Assembly (NCBI RefSeq): GCF_014649955.1
Contig: NZ_BMUA01000038.1
Coordinates: forward strand, 1 to 57,048
Source of the DNA: Streptomyces violascens
Lineage (GTDB): Bacteria > Actinomycetota > Actinomycetes > Streptomycetales > Streptomycetaceae
DNA length: 57,048 bases
Direction of reading: 5' to 3'
Shown: in pieces, positions 8,004 to 16,794 of the stretch
Layout: every line of letters begins with the position of its first letter
How positions within the stretch are numbered: the stretch's first letter is position 1
Translations under genes and position numbers: made by a program
The notes under the pieces: generated by a model
What the model was told of the DNA's origin: nothing
The model's input: the letters and a program-made list of their open reading frames with translations, nothing else
Databases searched by the model: none

Positions 8004-8016
8004 TAAAAGGAGCGAA

Positions 8017-11000
8017 GTGGCTAAGGTCCGGGTATACGAACTCGCCAAGGAGTTCGGGGTTGAGAGCAAGGTCGTCATGGCCAAGCTCCAAGAACTCGGT
8101 GAATTCGTCCGTTCGGCGTCCTCGACGATCGAGGCGCCGGTTGTACGCAAGTTGACTGACGCACTGCAGGGGCCCGGCGGCAACGCCGGCAAGTCCGCTG
8201 CCAAGCCCGGCGCGCCCCGCAAGGCCGCGCCCGCCAAGCCCGCGGCGCCCTCCCCGGCCGCTGCGGCACGTCCCGCTGCCCCGAAGCCCGGCGCCCCGGC
8301 CCCCAAGCCGGCTCCCGCCGCGCCTGCGGCTCCGGCCGCCCCGGTGAGCAGCACCCCCTCCCAGGCTCCGGCCGCCTCGGGCCCGCGCCCGGGTCCGAAG
8401 CCCGCCCCGGCCAAGCCGGCCCCGGTCACCCCGGTGCCCGCCGCCGAGTTCTCGGCTCCGGCTCCGGCCCAGCCCGCGGCGCCCCAGGCCCCGCGTCCCG
8501 CCGGTGCCACCCCCGGCCCGCGTCCCGCCCGTCCGGCCCCGGCCGGTCAGCGTGACGGTGGCCAGCGCGATGGCGGCCAGCGTGGCGGCGACCGTCCGGC
8601 CCGTCCCGCGGGTCAGGGTGCCCCCCGTCCGGGCGGTGCCCGTCCGGCCGGTCCGCGCCCCGGTAACAACCCCTTCACCTCGGGTGGCTCCACCGGCATG
8701 GCGCGGCCGCAGTCGCCCCGTCCCGGTGGCGGCGCTCCGCGTCCCGGCGGTGCCGGTGCCCCCGGTGGTGCCCCGCGTCCGCAGGGCGGCCCCGGCGGCG
8801 CTCCGCGTCCGCAGGGTCAGGGCGGCGCCCGTCCGAGCCCGGGCGGCATGCCCCGTCCGCAGGGCGGCGCCTCGCGCCCGGGTGGTGCTCCGGGCGGTAA
8901 CCGTCCGAACCCCGGCATGATGCCGCAGCGTCCGGCCGCGAGCCCGCGTCCCGGCGGTGGCCCCGGTGGCCGTGGTCCCGGTGGCCCCGGCGGTCGTCCG
9001 GGTGGCGGCGGCGGTGCCGGTCGTCCCGGTGGCGGCGGCGGCTTCGCCGGCCGTCCGGCGGGTCCCGGTGGCGGCGGTCGTCCCGGTGGCGGCGGCGGCT
9101 TCGGCGGCCCCCGTCCGGGTGGCGGCGCTCCCGGTGGTGGCGGCGGCTTCGGCGGTCGTCCCGGCTTCCAGGGCCGTCCCGGTGGCCCGGGTGGCCGCGG
9201 TGGCACACAGGGTGCCTTCGGCCGTCCCGGCGGGCCCGCCCGTCGTGGTCGCAAGTCGAAGCGTCAGAGGCGCCAGGAGTACGAGGCCATGCAGGCCCCG
9301 TCGGTGGGCGGCGTCATGCTGCCCCGCGGCAACGGACAGTCCGTCCGCCTGTCGCGCGGTGCTTCGCTGACCGACTTCGCCGAGAAGATCGGCGCCAACC
9401 CGGCGTCGCTCGTCGGCGTGATGATGAACCTCGGCGAGATGGTCACCGCCACGCAGTCGGTCTCCGACGAGACGCTGAAGCTCCTCGCGGACGAGATGAA
9501 CTTCGTCCTCGAGATCGTCAGCCCGGAGGAGGAGGACCGCGAGCTGCTCGAGTCCTTCGACATCGAGTTCGGCGAGGACGAGGGTGGCGAGGAGTTCCTC
9601 GTCGCGCGTCCGCCGGTCGTGACCGTCATGGGTCACGTCGACCACGGTAAGACCCGCCTTCTGGACGCGATCCGCAAGACGAACGTCGTTGCGGGCGAGG
9701 CCGGTGGCATCACGCAGCACATCGGTGCGTACCAGGTCGCCACCGAGGTCAACGGTGATGAGCGCAAGATCACCTTCATCGACACCCCGGGTCACGAGGC
9801 GTTCACCGCCATGCGTGCCCGTGGTGCGAAGTCGACCGACATCGCGATCCTCGTGGTGGCGGCCAACGACGGTGTGATGCCCCAGACGATCGAGGCGCTG
9901 AACCACGCCAAGGCGGCCGACGTGCCGATCGTGGTCGCGGTCAACAAGATCGACGTCGAGGGCGCGGACCCGACCAAGGTGCGCGGTCAGCTCACCGAGT
10001 TCGGTCTGGTGGCCGAGGAGTACGGCGGCGACACGATGTTCGTCGACATCTCCGCCAAGCAGGGCCTCAACATCGAGTCCCTCCTGGAGGCCGTCGTCCT
10101 CACCGCCGACGCCTCGCTCGACCTGCGGGCCAACCCGGAGCAGGACGCGCAGGGCATCGCGATCGAGTCGCACCTCGACCGCGGCCGCGGCGCCGTCGCG
10201 ACCGTCCTGGTCCAGCGAGGCACCCTGCGGGTCGGCGACACGATGGTGGTCGGCGACGCGTACGGCCGAGTCCGCGCGATGCTCGACGACAAGGGCGAGA
10301 ACGTGGAAGAGGCGGGTCCCTCGACTCCGGTCCTCGTCCTCGGTCTCACCAACGTCCCGGGCGCCGGCGACAACTTCCTGGTCGTCGACGAGGACCGTAC
10401 GGCCCGTCAGATCGCCGAGAAGCGTGCCGCCCGTGAGCGCAACGTCCGCTTCGCCCGCAAGGGTGTGCGGTTCTCCCTGGAGAACCTGGACGAGGCCCTC
10501 AAGGCCGGTCTGGTGCAGGAACTCAACCTCATCATCAAGGGCGACGCGTCCGGTTCGGTGGAGGCTCTCGAGTCCTCGCTGCTCCAGCTCGACGTCGGCG
10601 AAGAGGTCGACATCCGCGTCCTGCACCGCGGCGTGGGTGCGGTCACCGAGTCGGACATCGACCTGGCGACCGGCTCCGACGCGATCGTCATCGGCTTCAA
10701 CGTCCGCGCTGCCGGGCGTGCCCAGCAGATGGCGGAGCGCGAAGGCGTCGACGTCCGGTACTACTCGGTCATCTACCAGGCGATCGAAGAGATCGAAGCG
10801 GCCCTCAAGGGCATGCTCAAGCCGGAGTACGAAGAGGTCGAGCTCGGCACGGCGGAGATCCGCGAGATCTTCCGCTCGTCCAAGCTGGGCAACATCGCCG
10901 GTGTCCTGGTCCGGTCGGGCGAGGTCAAGCGCAACACCAAGGCGCGCCTGCTCCGCGATGGCAAGGTCATCGCAGAGAACCTCAACATCTCGGGGCTCCG

Positions 11001-11130
11001 TCGCTTCAAGGACGACGTCACCGAGATCCGCGAAGGCTTCGAGGGCGGTATCAACCTCGGAAACTTCAACGACATCAAGATCGACGACGTCATCGCGACG
11101 TACGAGATGCGCGAGAAGCCGCGCGGCTAG
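8017..11130 (+). CDS. infB: translation initiation factor IF-2
   Basis: 1037-aa GTPase that brings fMet-tRNA to the 30S subunit. Residues 1-~50 form the IF2N domain (VYELAKEFGVESK). Residues ~60-410 are a very long Pro/Ala/Gly/Arg-rich linker with Gly-Gly-Gly and RPGG repeats, common in Streptomyces IF-2. The G domain begins near residue 535: GHVDHGKT (G1), DTPGHEAF (G3), NKID (G4). C-terminal domains II-IV follow. The GTG start is preceded by AAAAGGAG. A large hairpin follows the stop. Confidence 0.98.
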   Translation: MAKVRVYELAKEFGVESKVVMAKLQELGEFVRSASSTIEAPVVRKLTDALQGPGGNAGKSAAKPGAPRKAAPAKPAAPSPAAAARPAAPKPGAPAPKPAPAAPAAPAAPVSSTPSQAPAASGPRPGPKPAPAKPAPVTPVPAAEFSAPAPAQPAAPQAPRPAGATPGPRPARPAPAGQRDGGQRDGGQRGGDRPARPAGQGAPRPGGARPAGPRPGNNPFTSGGSTGMARPQSPRPGGGAPRPGGAGAPGGAPRPQGGPGGAPRPQGQGGARPSPGGMPRPQGGASRPGGAPGGNRPNPGMMPQRPAASPRPGGGPGGRGPGGPGGRPGGGGGAGRPGGGGGFAGRPAGPGGGGRPGGGGGFGGPRPGGGAPGGGGGFGGRPGFQGRPGGPGGRGGTQGAFGRPGGPARRGRKSKRQRRQEYEAMQAPSVGGVMLPRGNGQSVRLSRGASLTDFAEKIGANPASLVGVMMNLGEMVTATQSVSDETLKLLADEMNFVLEIVSPEEEDRELLESFDIEFGEDEGGEEFLVARPPVVTVMGHVDHGKTRLLDAIRKTNVVAGEAGGITQHIGAYQVATEVNGDERKITFIDTPGHEAFTAMRARGAKSTDIAILVVAANDGVMPQTIEALNHAKAADVPIVVAVNKIDVEGADPTKVRGQLTEFGLVAEEYGGDTMFVDISAKQGLNIESLLEAVVLTADASLDLRANPEQDAQGIAIESHLDRGRGAVATVLVQRGTLRVGDTMVVGDAYGRVRAMLDDKGENVEEAGPSTPVLVLGLTNVPGAGDNFLVVDEDRTARQIAEKRAARERNVRFARKGVRFSLENLDEALKAGLVQELNLIIKGDASGSVEALESSLLQLDVGEEVDIRVLHRGVGAVTESDIDLATGSDAIVIGFNVRAAGRAQQMAEREGVDVRYYSVIYQAIEEIEAALKGMLKPEYEEVELGTAEIREIFRSSKLGNIAGVLVRSGEVKRNTKARLLRDGKVIAENLNISGLRRFKDDVTEIREGFEGGINLGNFNDIKIDDVIATYEMREKPRG

Positions 11131-11184
11131 TCCGTGCAGCCGATCCGTACCCCCGGAGGCGGTGCCTCCTGAGGAACGCAGTGT

Positions 11185-11226
11185 CGGGGCCGATCGGCGG
11201 GAAGATATTTCCGTCGATCGGCCCCG
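11185..11226 (+). terminator. 42-base near-perfect hairpin after infB
   Basis: CGGGGCCGATCG (11185-11196) pairs perfectly with 11215-11226. Pairing continues inward through about seven more positions, two of them G-U, leaving a GATA loop. This stem of ~19 bp is a strong factor-independent terminator candidate for infB. It is followed at once by a second structured segment. Confidence 0.75.
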
Positions 11227-11232
11227 GCCGTT

Positions 11233-11300
11233 CCGGTACGGTTCTTGATGTCCCTGCCAAGGCTTTGGCGGGGTCCTCTAACCCGTACCGGCGGGACATC
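11233..11300 (+). promoter_or_regulatory. structured leader before the DUF503 gene, possible pseudoknot
   Basis: Three helices can be drawn. A: CCGGTACGG (11233-11241) with CCGTACCGG (11283-11291). B, inside A: 11252-11260 with 11265-11273, loop GGCT. C: GATGTCCC (11247-11254) with GGGACATC (11293-11300). C crosses A, so A and C would make a pseudoknot; C also competes with the base of B. The segment ends 9 bases before an ATG that has no clear SD. A cis-regulatory RNA is the natural reading but is unproven. Confidence 0.5.
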
Positions 11301-11309
11301 CGGACATAC

Positions 11310-11603
11310 ATGTATGTGGGGACGCTGTCCTTCGACCTGCTCCTCGGCGACGTACGGTCGCTGAAGGAGAAACGCTCCGTCGTCCGGCCGATCGTCGCCG
11401 AACTCCAGCGCAAGTACGCGGTGAGTGCGGCCGAAGTGGGCGACCAGGATCTGCACCGCAGGGCCGAGATCGGCCTGGCGGTGGTGTCCGGGGACACGGG
11501 GCACCTCACAGACGTACTCGACCGGTGCGAGCGGCTCGTCGCCGGCCGGCCCGAGGTGGAGCTGCTCTCGGTGAGACGCAGGCTCCACAGCGACGAAGAC
11601 TGA
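11310..11603 (+). CDS. DUF503 family protein
   Basis: 97-aa protein. MYVGTLSFDLLLGDVRSLK and KEKRSVVRPIVAELQRKY match the small DUF503 (YlxP-like) family usually encoded between infB and rbfA. It is an alpha-beta protein of unknown biochemical role; the context suggests ribosome assembly or translation. An in-frame ATG-equivalent at 11181 would read through the hairpin region and is rejected; the ATG at 11310 gives the family's normal N-terminus. It is followed 33 bases later by rbfA. Confidence 0.85.
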   Translation: MYVGTLSFDLLLGDVRSLKEKRSVVRPIVAELQRKYAVSAAEVGDQDLHRRAEIGLAVVSGDTGHLTDVLDRCERLVAGRPEVELLSVRRRLHSDED

Positions 11604-11636
11604 ACACTGAGCAAGGCTTGAGAAGGAGAAGGACCA

Positions 11637-12080
11637 GTGGCCGACAACGCGCGGGCGAAGAAGCTGGCGGACCTCATCCGGGAGGTGGTGGCCGAGAAGC
11701 TGCTGCGTGGCGTCAAGGACCCGCGCCTCGGAACGCACGTCACCATCACGGACACCCGGGTCACCGGCGACCTGCGGGAGGCCACGGTCTTCTACACGGT
11801 GTACGGGGACGACGAGGAGCGGGCCGCCGCCGCGGCGGGCCTGGAGAGCGCCAAGGGCATCCTGCGCTCCGCGGTCGGCTCCGCCGCCGGCACCAAGTTC
11901 ACGCCCACCCTGACGTTCATCGCGGACGCGCTCCCCGAGAACGCCAAGACCATCGAGGACCTCCTCGACAAGGCACGGGCCTCGGACGCCGCGGTGCGCG
12001 AGGTGTCCTCGGGCGCCCAGTTCGCCGGTGACGCCGACCCGTACAAGAAGCCCGGCGACGAGGACGACGCCTCCGCATGA
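11637..12080 (+). CDS. rbfA: 30S ribosome-binding factor RbfA
   Basis: 147-aa KH-fold protein that binds the 5' end region of 16S rRNA during 30S maturation and cold adaptation. Typical features are ARAKKLADLIREVVAEKL at the N-terminus and DPRLGTHVTITDTRVTGDLREA, followed by FIADALPENAKTIEDLLDKA. The tail after residue ~125 is acidic. The GTG start is preceded by GAGAAGGAGAAGGA. The end overlaps truB by four bases (ATGA), so the two are translationally coupled. Confidence 0.97.
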   Translation: MADNARAKKLADLIREVVAEKLLRGVKDPRLGTHVTITDTRVTGDLREATVFYTVYGDDEERAAAAAGLESAKGILRSAVGSAAGTKFTPTLTFIADALPENAKTIEDLLDKARASDAAVREVSSGAQFAGDADPYKKPGDEDDASA

Positions 12081-12982
12081 GCACCGCAGCAAAGACGCCC
12101 GACGGACTTGTCATTGTCGACAAGCCGTCGGGCTTCACTTCGCACGACGTCGTGGCCAAGATGCGCGGCATCGCCAAGACCCGCCGGGTCGGCCACGCCG
12201 GAACCCTCGACCCGATGGCGACCGGCGTGCTGGTCCTGGGCGTCGAGCGGGCCACCAAGCTCCTCGGCCACCTCGCCCTCACCGAGAAGGAGTACCTCGG
12301 TACGATCCGGCTCGGCCAGGACACCATCACCGACGACGCCGAGGGCGAGATCATCTCGTCCACCGACGCGTCCAAGGTGACCCGCGAGGGCATCGACGCG
12401 GGGGTCGCGGAGCTGACCGGCGCCATCATGCAGGTGCCGTCCAAGGTCTCCGCCATCAAGATCGACGGCAAGCGGTCGTACGCGCGGGTGCGCGGCGGCG
12501 AGGAGTTCGACATCCCGGCCCGCCCGGTCACCGTCTCCTCGTTCCGCGTCTACGACGTCCGCGAGGCCGTCGCCGAGGACGGCACGCCGGTCGTCGACCT
12601 GGTCGTCTCCGTCGTCTGCTCGTCGGGCACCTACATCCGCGCGCTCGCCCGTGACCTCGGGGCCGGACTCGGCGTCGGCGGCCACCTCACCGCGCTGCGC
12701 CGCACCCGCGTCGGCCCGTACGGCCTGGACGCGGCCCGGACCCTGGACCAGCTCCAGGAGTCGCTCACCGTGATGCCGGTGGCCGAGGCCGCGGCCGCGG
12801 CGTTCGCCCGCTGGGACGTCGATGCCCGGCGCGGTTCGCTCCTGCTCAACGGCGTACGCCTGGACATGCCGGACGAGTACGAGACCGGGAAGGCGGTCGG
12901 CGTCTTCGGACCCGACGGGAAGTTCCTCGCGCTGGTCGAGAGCCAGAAGGGCAAGGCCAAGAGCCTCGCCGTGTTCGGCTGA
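12077..12982 (+). CDS. truB: tRNA pseudouridine(55) synthase TruB
   Basis: 301-aa enzyme making pseudouridine-55 in the T-loop of tRNAs. The catalytic motif GHAGTLDPMATGVL holds Asp45. KEYLGTIRLG, PSKVSAIKIDGKRSYARVR and CSSGTYIRALARDLG are family motifs. The C-terminal part (~230-301) is the actinobacterial PUA-like extension. The start codon is inside the end of rbfA. A good hairpin follows the stop, ending this operon. Confidence 0.97.
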   Translation: MSTAAKTPDGLVIVDKPSGFTSHDVVAKMRGIAKTRRVGHAGTLDPMATGVLVLGVERATKLLGHLALTEKEYLGTIRLGQDTITDDAEGEIISSTDASKVTREGIDAGVAELTGAIMQVPSKVSAIKIDGKRSYARVRGGEEFDIPARPVTVSSFRVYDVREAVAEDGTPVVDLVVSVVCSSGTYIRALARDLGAGLGVGGHLTALRRTRVGPYGLDAARTLDQLQESLTVMPVAEAAAAAFARWDVDARRGSLLLNGVRLDMPDEYETGKAVGVFGPDGKFLALVESQKGKAKSLAVFG

Positions 12983-13003
12983 GACACCGGCTCCGACACC
13001 CAC

Positions 13004-13033
13004 CGTGGAGCGGGCGGGACGGCCCGCTCCACG
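13004..13033 (+). terminator. terminator after truB
   Basis: A 12-bp perfect stem, CGTGGAGCGGGC with GCCCGCTCCACG, has a 6-base loop and lies 22 bases after the truB stop. Confidence 0.8.
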
Positions 13034-13177
13034 ATCCCCCTCGCAAGGGGTCTATCCGTCGCGCCTGGAGGATTCACCCCTACGAGCAGGCGCTCGGAGT
13101 GAACCACGGGAGCACAGGGGGGCGCTTTCCCTCGACATTCTTCTCGGGCGGATCATCCCAGAACTACCGTTTCGGAC

Positions 13178-16100
13178 ATGGGACGCGGGGCTGGGGGAGA
13201 GGCCGGGGAGACGCTCGTACGGATCTGTGATCTGGCCGGGCGGACCCGGGGGACGGGGTTCGTCGCGGACGACCGGGGGACCGTCGTCACCAGTCACGAA
13301 GCCGTCGACGGGCTGACCAGAGTGGTGCTGCACGCACCCGGCGAGCGCACCTGGCTCGCCGAGGCCGACGACCTCACCTTCCTGCCCGAGGCGGGCCTCG
13401 CCCTGGTGCGCACCGACGGGCTCGGGGCGCGCCCGCTGCCCATCTCCGCGCGCACCGACATCCGTACGGGCACCTATGTGCGGGTCGCCGCGCACGGTTG
13501 GCGCGAAGCACGCGTGCTCGGCACCTCTCCCGTCACCTACACCGCCACCGACCGATTCCATCTCCTGGGCGGCGTACTGGAGTTGGCGATCGGGACGGCC
13601 GGCAGCGAGGCCATGCGGCTCGGCGGCGAGGCCAGCGGCGGGCCCGTGGTGGACACCGTCACCGGGGCCGTCCTCGGCGTGGTCGGGACCGCGCTGCACG
13701 CGGCCCACCAGGCCTCCGGCTTCGCGGTGCCGCTGCACGCCTCGCACGGACCGCTCGCCGAGCTGCTGCGGCGCAACGCCGCCACCGTGCCCGCCTACGG
13801 CCGCGATCTGAACCTGGCCGGGGCGCTCCAGCTCACCGCGCTCTCCGTCGGCCCCGTCGGCGGCCCCGGCATGGGGCAGGAGCCGGTCGAACGGCGGTCC
13901 ACGCTCAAGGAGTTCGGGGCCTTCGCCTCCGGCGACGCCCTCGTGCTGGGGCTCGTCGGGGACCCCGGGACCGGGCGCACCACCGAACTCGCCGCGTTCG
14001 CCGGCCGCCGGTCGCGCGGCGACGAGCCCGCGCCCACGCTCTGGCTGCGCGGCGCCGACCTGTGGGCCGACGACGCCTCGGTCGCCGACGCGGTCGCCCG
14101 TGCGCTGGCCCAGGCGGCCCGGATCGTCGCCGCCTCCCCGCAGGAGGGCCAGGAGGCGGCCACCCCCGACCGCGTGGCACGGCTGGCCCGCGAGGCCGGA
14201 CGGCCCCTGCTCGTGCTGCTCGACGGGCCGGAGGAGATGTCGCCCGTGCTCGCCCACCGGCTGGCCGAATGGACCGCCGGGACCGTGGACTGGCTCGGGG
14301 CGGCCGGGGTGCGCATGGTCGTCGCCTGCCGGCCCGAGCACTGGGAGCAGGCCGGTGCGCACTACCCCGAGGGTGCTCTGCACCCGGCCCCGCTGCCCCG
14401 CCTGCCGGACGCCGTGCGCATCGGTGACCTCGGGTGCAAGGAGGCCGCGCGGGCCCGCGAGCAGTACGGCGTCCCCGAAGGCGCGCTCGCCGAGCGCGAC
14501 GCCCGCCACCCGCTCACGCTGCGGCTGCTGGCCGAGGTGCGGGCGGCCCTGCCCGGCGAGGTCGAGGGAAGGCCGGACCGCGAGGAGGTCTTCTCCGCGC
14601 ACCTGGACCTGATGTGCCTGCGGATCGCGGTGCGCGTCGCGGCCTCGGCCCGCCCGCCGGTGCGCGGCAGCGAGGTGCGCAGGCTCGCGGCCCGCGTCGC
14701 CGGGCAGGCGCACGAGGCGGCCCGGCGCTGCCTCGGCCCCGGCCAGGGCGAGCTGGACCGGGAGTCGTTCGAGGAGATCTTCCCGTGGCGTACGGGATCG
14801 GCCTCCGCGGTGCTCACCGAAGGCCTGCTCGTGCCTGCCGGGGCCGGCTACCGCTTCGCGCACGAGGAGCTCGCCGACTGGGTGCAGGCGGCCCACCTCG
14901 ACCTGGACGCGGCCCTCTACGCGCTGGTGCACCGCTGGTACGACGAGAGCGACCCGCAGACCGTCGTACGCCTCCCCTCGCGCCCCGCCATCAGCGCCGT
15001 GCCGCACGGCCACGTGCCGCCCCCGCCGGGCTCGGGGCCCACCCCCGCCGGGCGCCCCCTGCCGGTGCCCCGGCACCGCATCGGGCCCGTCCTGGAGGCC
15101 ATGCTGCTGCTCGGCAGCCAGCAGGGCTCCACTCAACTCGCCCTGAAACTCAAGGGGTTGGTGGACGCCCTGGACCGCACCCCGGCGGCCGGTGCGGGCC
15201 ACGCCCGGTTCGCGGACGCCCAGTGGTGGGCGGTCCGCCTTCTCACCGAGACGCTGCTGAGGGTTCCGGACGTACGCCCCTACCAGGAGGTGCTGCGCCT
15301 GCTCGCGGACCGGATCAGCCGCCGCTCCGTACGCGAAGGGGGACCCGCGAACCTGGGCGCGCTCGGTGAGTTCGGGCCCTGGTTCTGGATGCGGCTGCGG
15401 CTCAGCGACGACCGGCGGCTCGAACTGCTGCGCCGCCTGGTGCCCGCCGACGGAGTGCCGGGGGCTTCGCCCGGATGGGAGCGCTACCTGGACGCGGTCG
15501 ACCGGCGGCTCGCCGTCGAGCCCAGGACCGTACAGCCGCTGCTCTGCCGCTGGTTCACCGACGAGCGGCCGCTGCCGGTGGCGCCCGGGACCGAGGTGCG
15601 GCCCACCGTCGCGCGGGCGGCACAGGCCCTGCTGTACGCGCGGCGGGCGCTGGCCGTCGACGACCTCACCGAGGCGCTCGTGGCGACCGTCCATGCCCGC
15701 GCCGGGGAACTCCTCACCCAGCTCGCCGAGGACGAGCCGTCCGCGCTCTGCCGGGCCGTGGACCGCTGGGCCCACGACGACCGGCCGGAGCGGCGCGCCG
15801 CGGCCGCCACCTACGGGCCGCGCGTTGCCCTCGGCATCCGCACCGCCGCCGACCGCGAGCTGCTCCGCTACGCGGCTCTCGCCCTGCTCGCGCGCCCGGC
15901 GGACACCGCGCTGCACGGCGCCGCCCTCGCCCTGCTGGTCCGCGATCCGCTGACCCGCGGGCGCTACCTCGACGAGGCGCTCGCCGTGTACACAGCGGGC
16001 GACCCCAGGTTCCCCGCCTCCGCGCTCGCCGCCGCCCTCACCACCCACCCCGAGCCCGTCCTCGCCGCCTTCCAGGCGCGGCTGCACGAGCCCGGGGCCG

Positions 16101-16750
16101 GGGCGGCCGACGTCCTCGACGCGCTCGCGGAGATCAACACCCCGGCCCTGGCCCGGCGGGCCGCGGCCCTGGTCCAGGACCACGTCGAGCGCCACCCCGA
16201 GGCGGCCGGGCACGCGGCGGACTTCGTGGACCGGCGCCTCGAATACGGCCCCGCCGCCCGCGCGGTGCTCTTCCCCATGGTCACCAGCCTGCTGCGCGGC
16301 TGCGCCCACCCCGTCCGGCGCGCGCTCGCCCCCGTCCTCGCGGCCCCCGGCACCCGGTCCTCGCGCCCGCTGCGCTCCGAGCTGCTCGACGCGCTCCTCG
16401 AATTCGAGCGGTACGAACCCCGGGACCCGACCGTCCTTGACGCGCTGCTCGACGCCGCGGCGAGGGGTTCGGCGGAGCGGGCCGAGGCGCGCACCCGCGA
16501 CCTCGTGCACCGCACCGGGCTCCTTTTCGTCCGGACGCCCGAGGGCGCGGCCTGTTTCGACCGGCGCCTGGTCGAGCTGTGCCAGGAGGTCCCGGGCTTC
16601 GCCGCGCAGGTCGCCGGATGGCTCCTGCAGGCGCCGCACGAGTGGGCCGCGGTGGTCGGTCCGAGCGCCCGCCGGGCGGTGGAGACGCTGGGCTCTCCCA
16701 TGCCGATGCGATCCCGGGCCGCCGGGCATGGCAGTCTTAGACCTGCATAA
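13178..16750 (+). CDS. trypsin-like protease domain fused to a STAND/NACHT-like NTPase
   Basis: 1190-aa cytoplasmic protein. Residues ~10-205 resemble a trypsin-like fold: VVTSHEAVD (His40) and GGEASGGPVVD (Ser153). The place where the catalytic Asp usually sits reads EAGLALV, so the triad may be incomplete. Residues ~230-520 are a P-loop NTPase: VGDPGTGRTTEL (~260; the Walker A Lys is Arg), LLVLLDGPEEM (~347), VRMVVACRPEHW (possible sensor). The rest is Ala/Leu/Arg-rich helical repeats. Protease-STAND fusions are proposed as conflict or signalling proteins. The gene stands between truB and ribF with no close partner. No SD is evident before the ATG. Confidence 0.75.
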   Translation: MGRGAGGEAGETLVRICDLAGRTRGTGFVADDRGTVVTSHEAVDGLTRVVLHAPGERTWLAEADDLTFLPEAGLALVRTDGLGARPLPISARTDIRTGTYVRVAAHGWREARVLGTSPVTYTATDRFHLLGGVLELAIGTAGSEAMRLGGEASGGPVVDTVTGAVLGVVGTALHAAHQASGFAVPLHASHGPLAELLRRNAATVPAYGRDLNLAGALQLTALSVGPVGGPGMGQEPVERRSTLKEFGAFASGDALVLGLVGDPGTGRTTELAAFAGRRSRGDEPAPTLWLRGADLWADDASVADAVARALAQAARIVAASPQEGQEAATPDRVARLAREAGRPLLVLLDGPEEMSPVLAHRLAEWTAGTVDWLGAAGVRMVVACRPEHWEQAGAHYPEGALHPAPLPRLPDAVRIGDLGCKEAARAREQYGVPEGALAERDARHPLTLRLLAEVRAALPGEVEGRPDREEVFSAHLDLMCLRIAVRVAASARPPVRGSEVRRLAARVAGQAHEAARRCLGPGQGELDRESFEEIFPWRTGSASAVLTEGLLVPAGAGYRFAHEELADWVQAAHLDLDAALYALVHRWYDESDPQTVVRLPSRPAISAVPHGHVPPPPGSGPTPAGRPLPVPRHRIGPVLEAMLLLGSQQGSTQLALKLKGLVDALDRTPAAGAGHARFADAQWWAVRLLTETLLRVPDVRPYQEVLRLLADRISRRSVREGGPANLGALGEFGPWFWMRLRLSDDRRLELLRRLVPADGVPGASPGWERYLDAVDRRLAVEPRTVQPLLCRWFTDERPLPVAPGTEVRPTVARAAQALLYARRALAVDDLTEALVATVHARAGELLTQLAEDEPSALCRAVDRWAHDDRPERRAAAATYGPRVALGIRTAADRELLRYAALALLARPADTALHGAALALLVRDPLTRGRYLDEALAVYTAGDPRFPASALAAALTTHPEPVLAAFQARLHEPGAGAADVLDALAEINTPALARRAAALVQDHVERHPEAAGHAADFVDRRLEYGPAARAVLFPMVTSLLRGCAHPVRRALAPVLAAPGTRSSRPLRSELLDALLEFERYEPRDPTVLDALLDAAARGSAERAEARTRDLVHRTGLLFVRTPEGAACFDRRLVELCQEVPGFAAQVAGWLLQAPHEWAAVVGPSARRAVETLGSPMPMRSRAAGHGSLRPA

Positions 16751-16794
16751 CGCGTAAGGGTCAACGACGTACACGGGTTCGAGGAGCGGTCACA

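Noticed and set aside
8200..9240. Tandem repeats in infB as a repeat array or insertion
   Set aside because: They encode the Pro/Gly/Arg linker of IF-2 in frame, a normal feature of Streptomyces IF-2.
11181..11309. Longer DUF503 protein starting at 11181
   Set aside because: It would translate the terminator-like hairpin and the structured leader. The family N-terminus is MYVGTLSFDLL at 11310.
13052..16774. A 1240-codon open frame on the minus strand opposite the protease-STAND gene
   Set aside because: Composition is Gly/Arg/Val-rich without domains. Long antisense frames are expected opposite high-GC genes with G/C third positions; the plus-strand frame has clear motifs.
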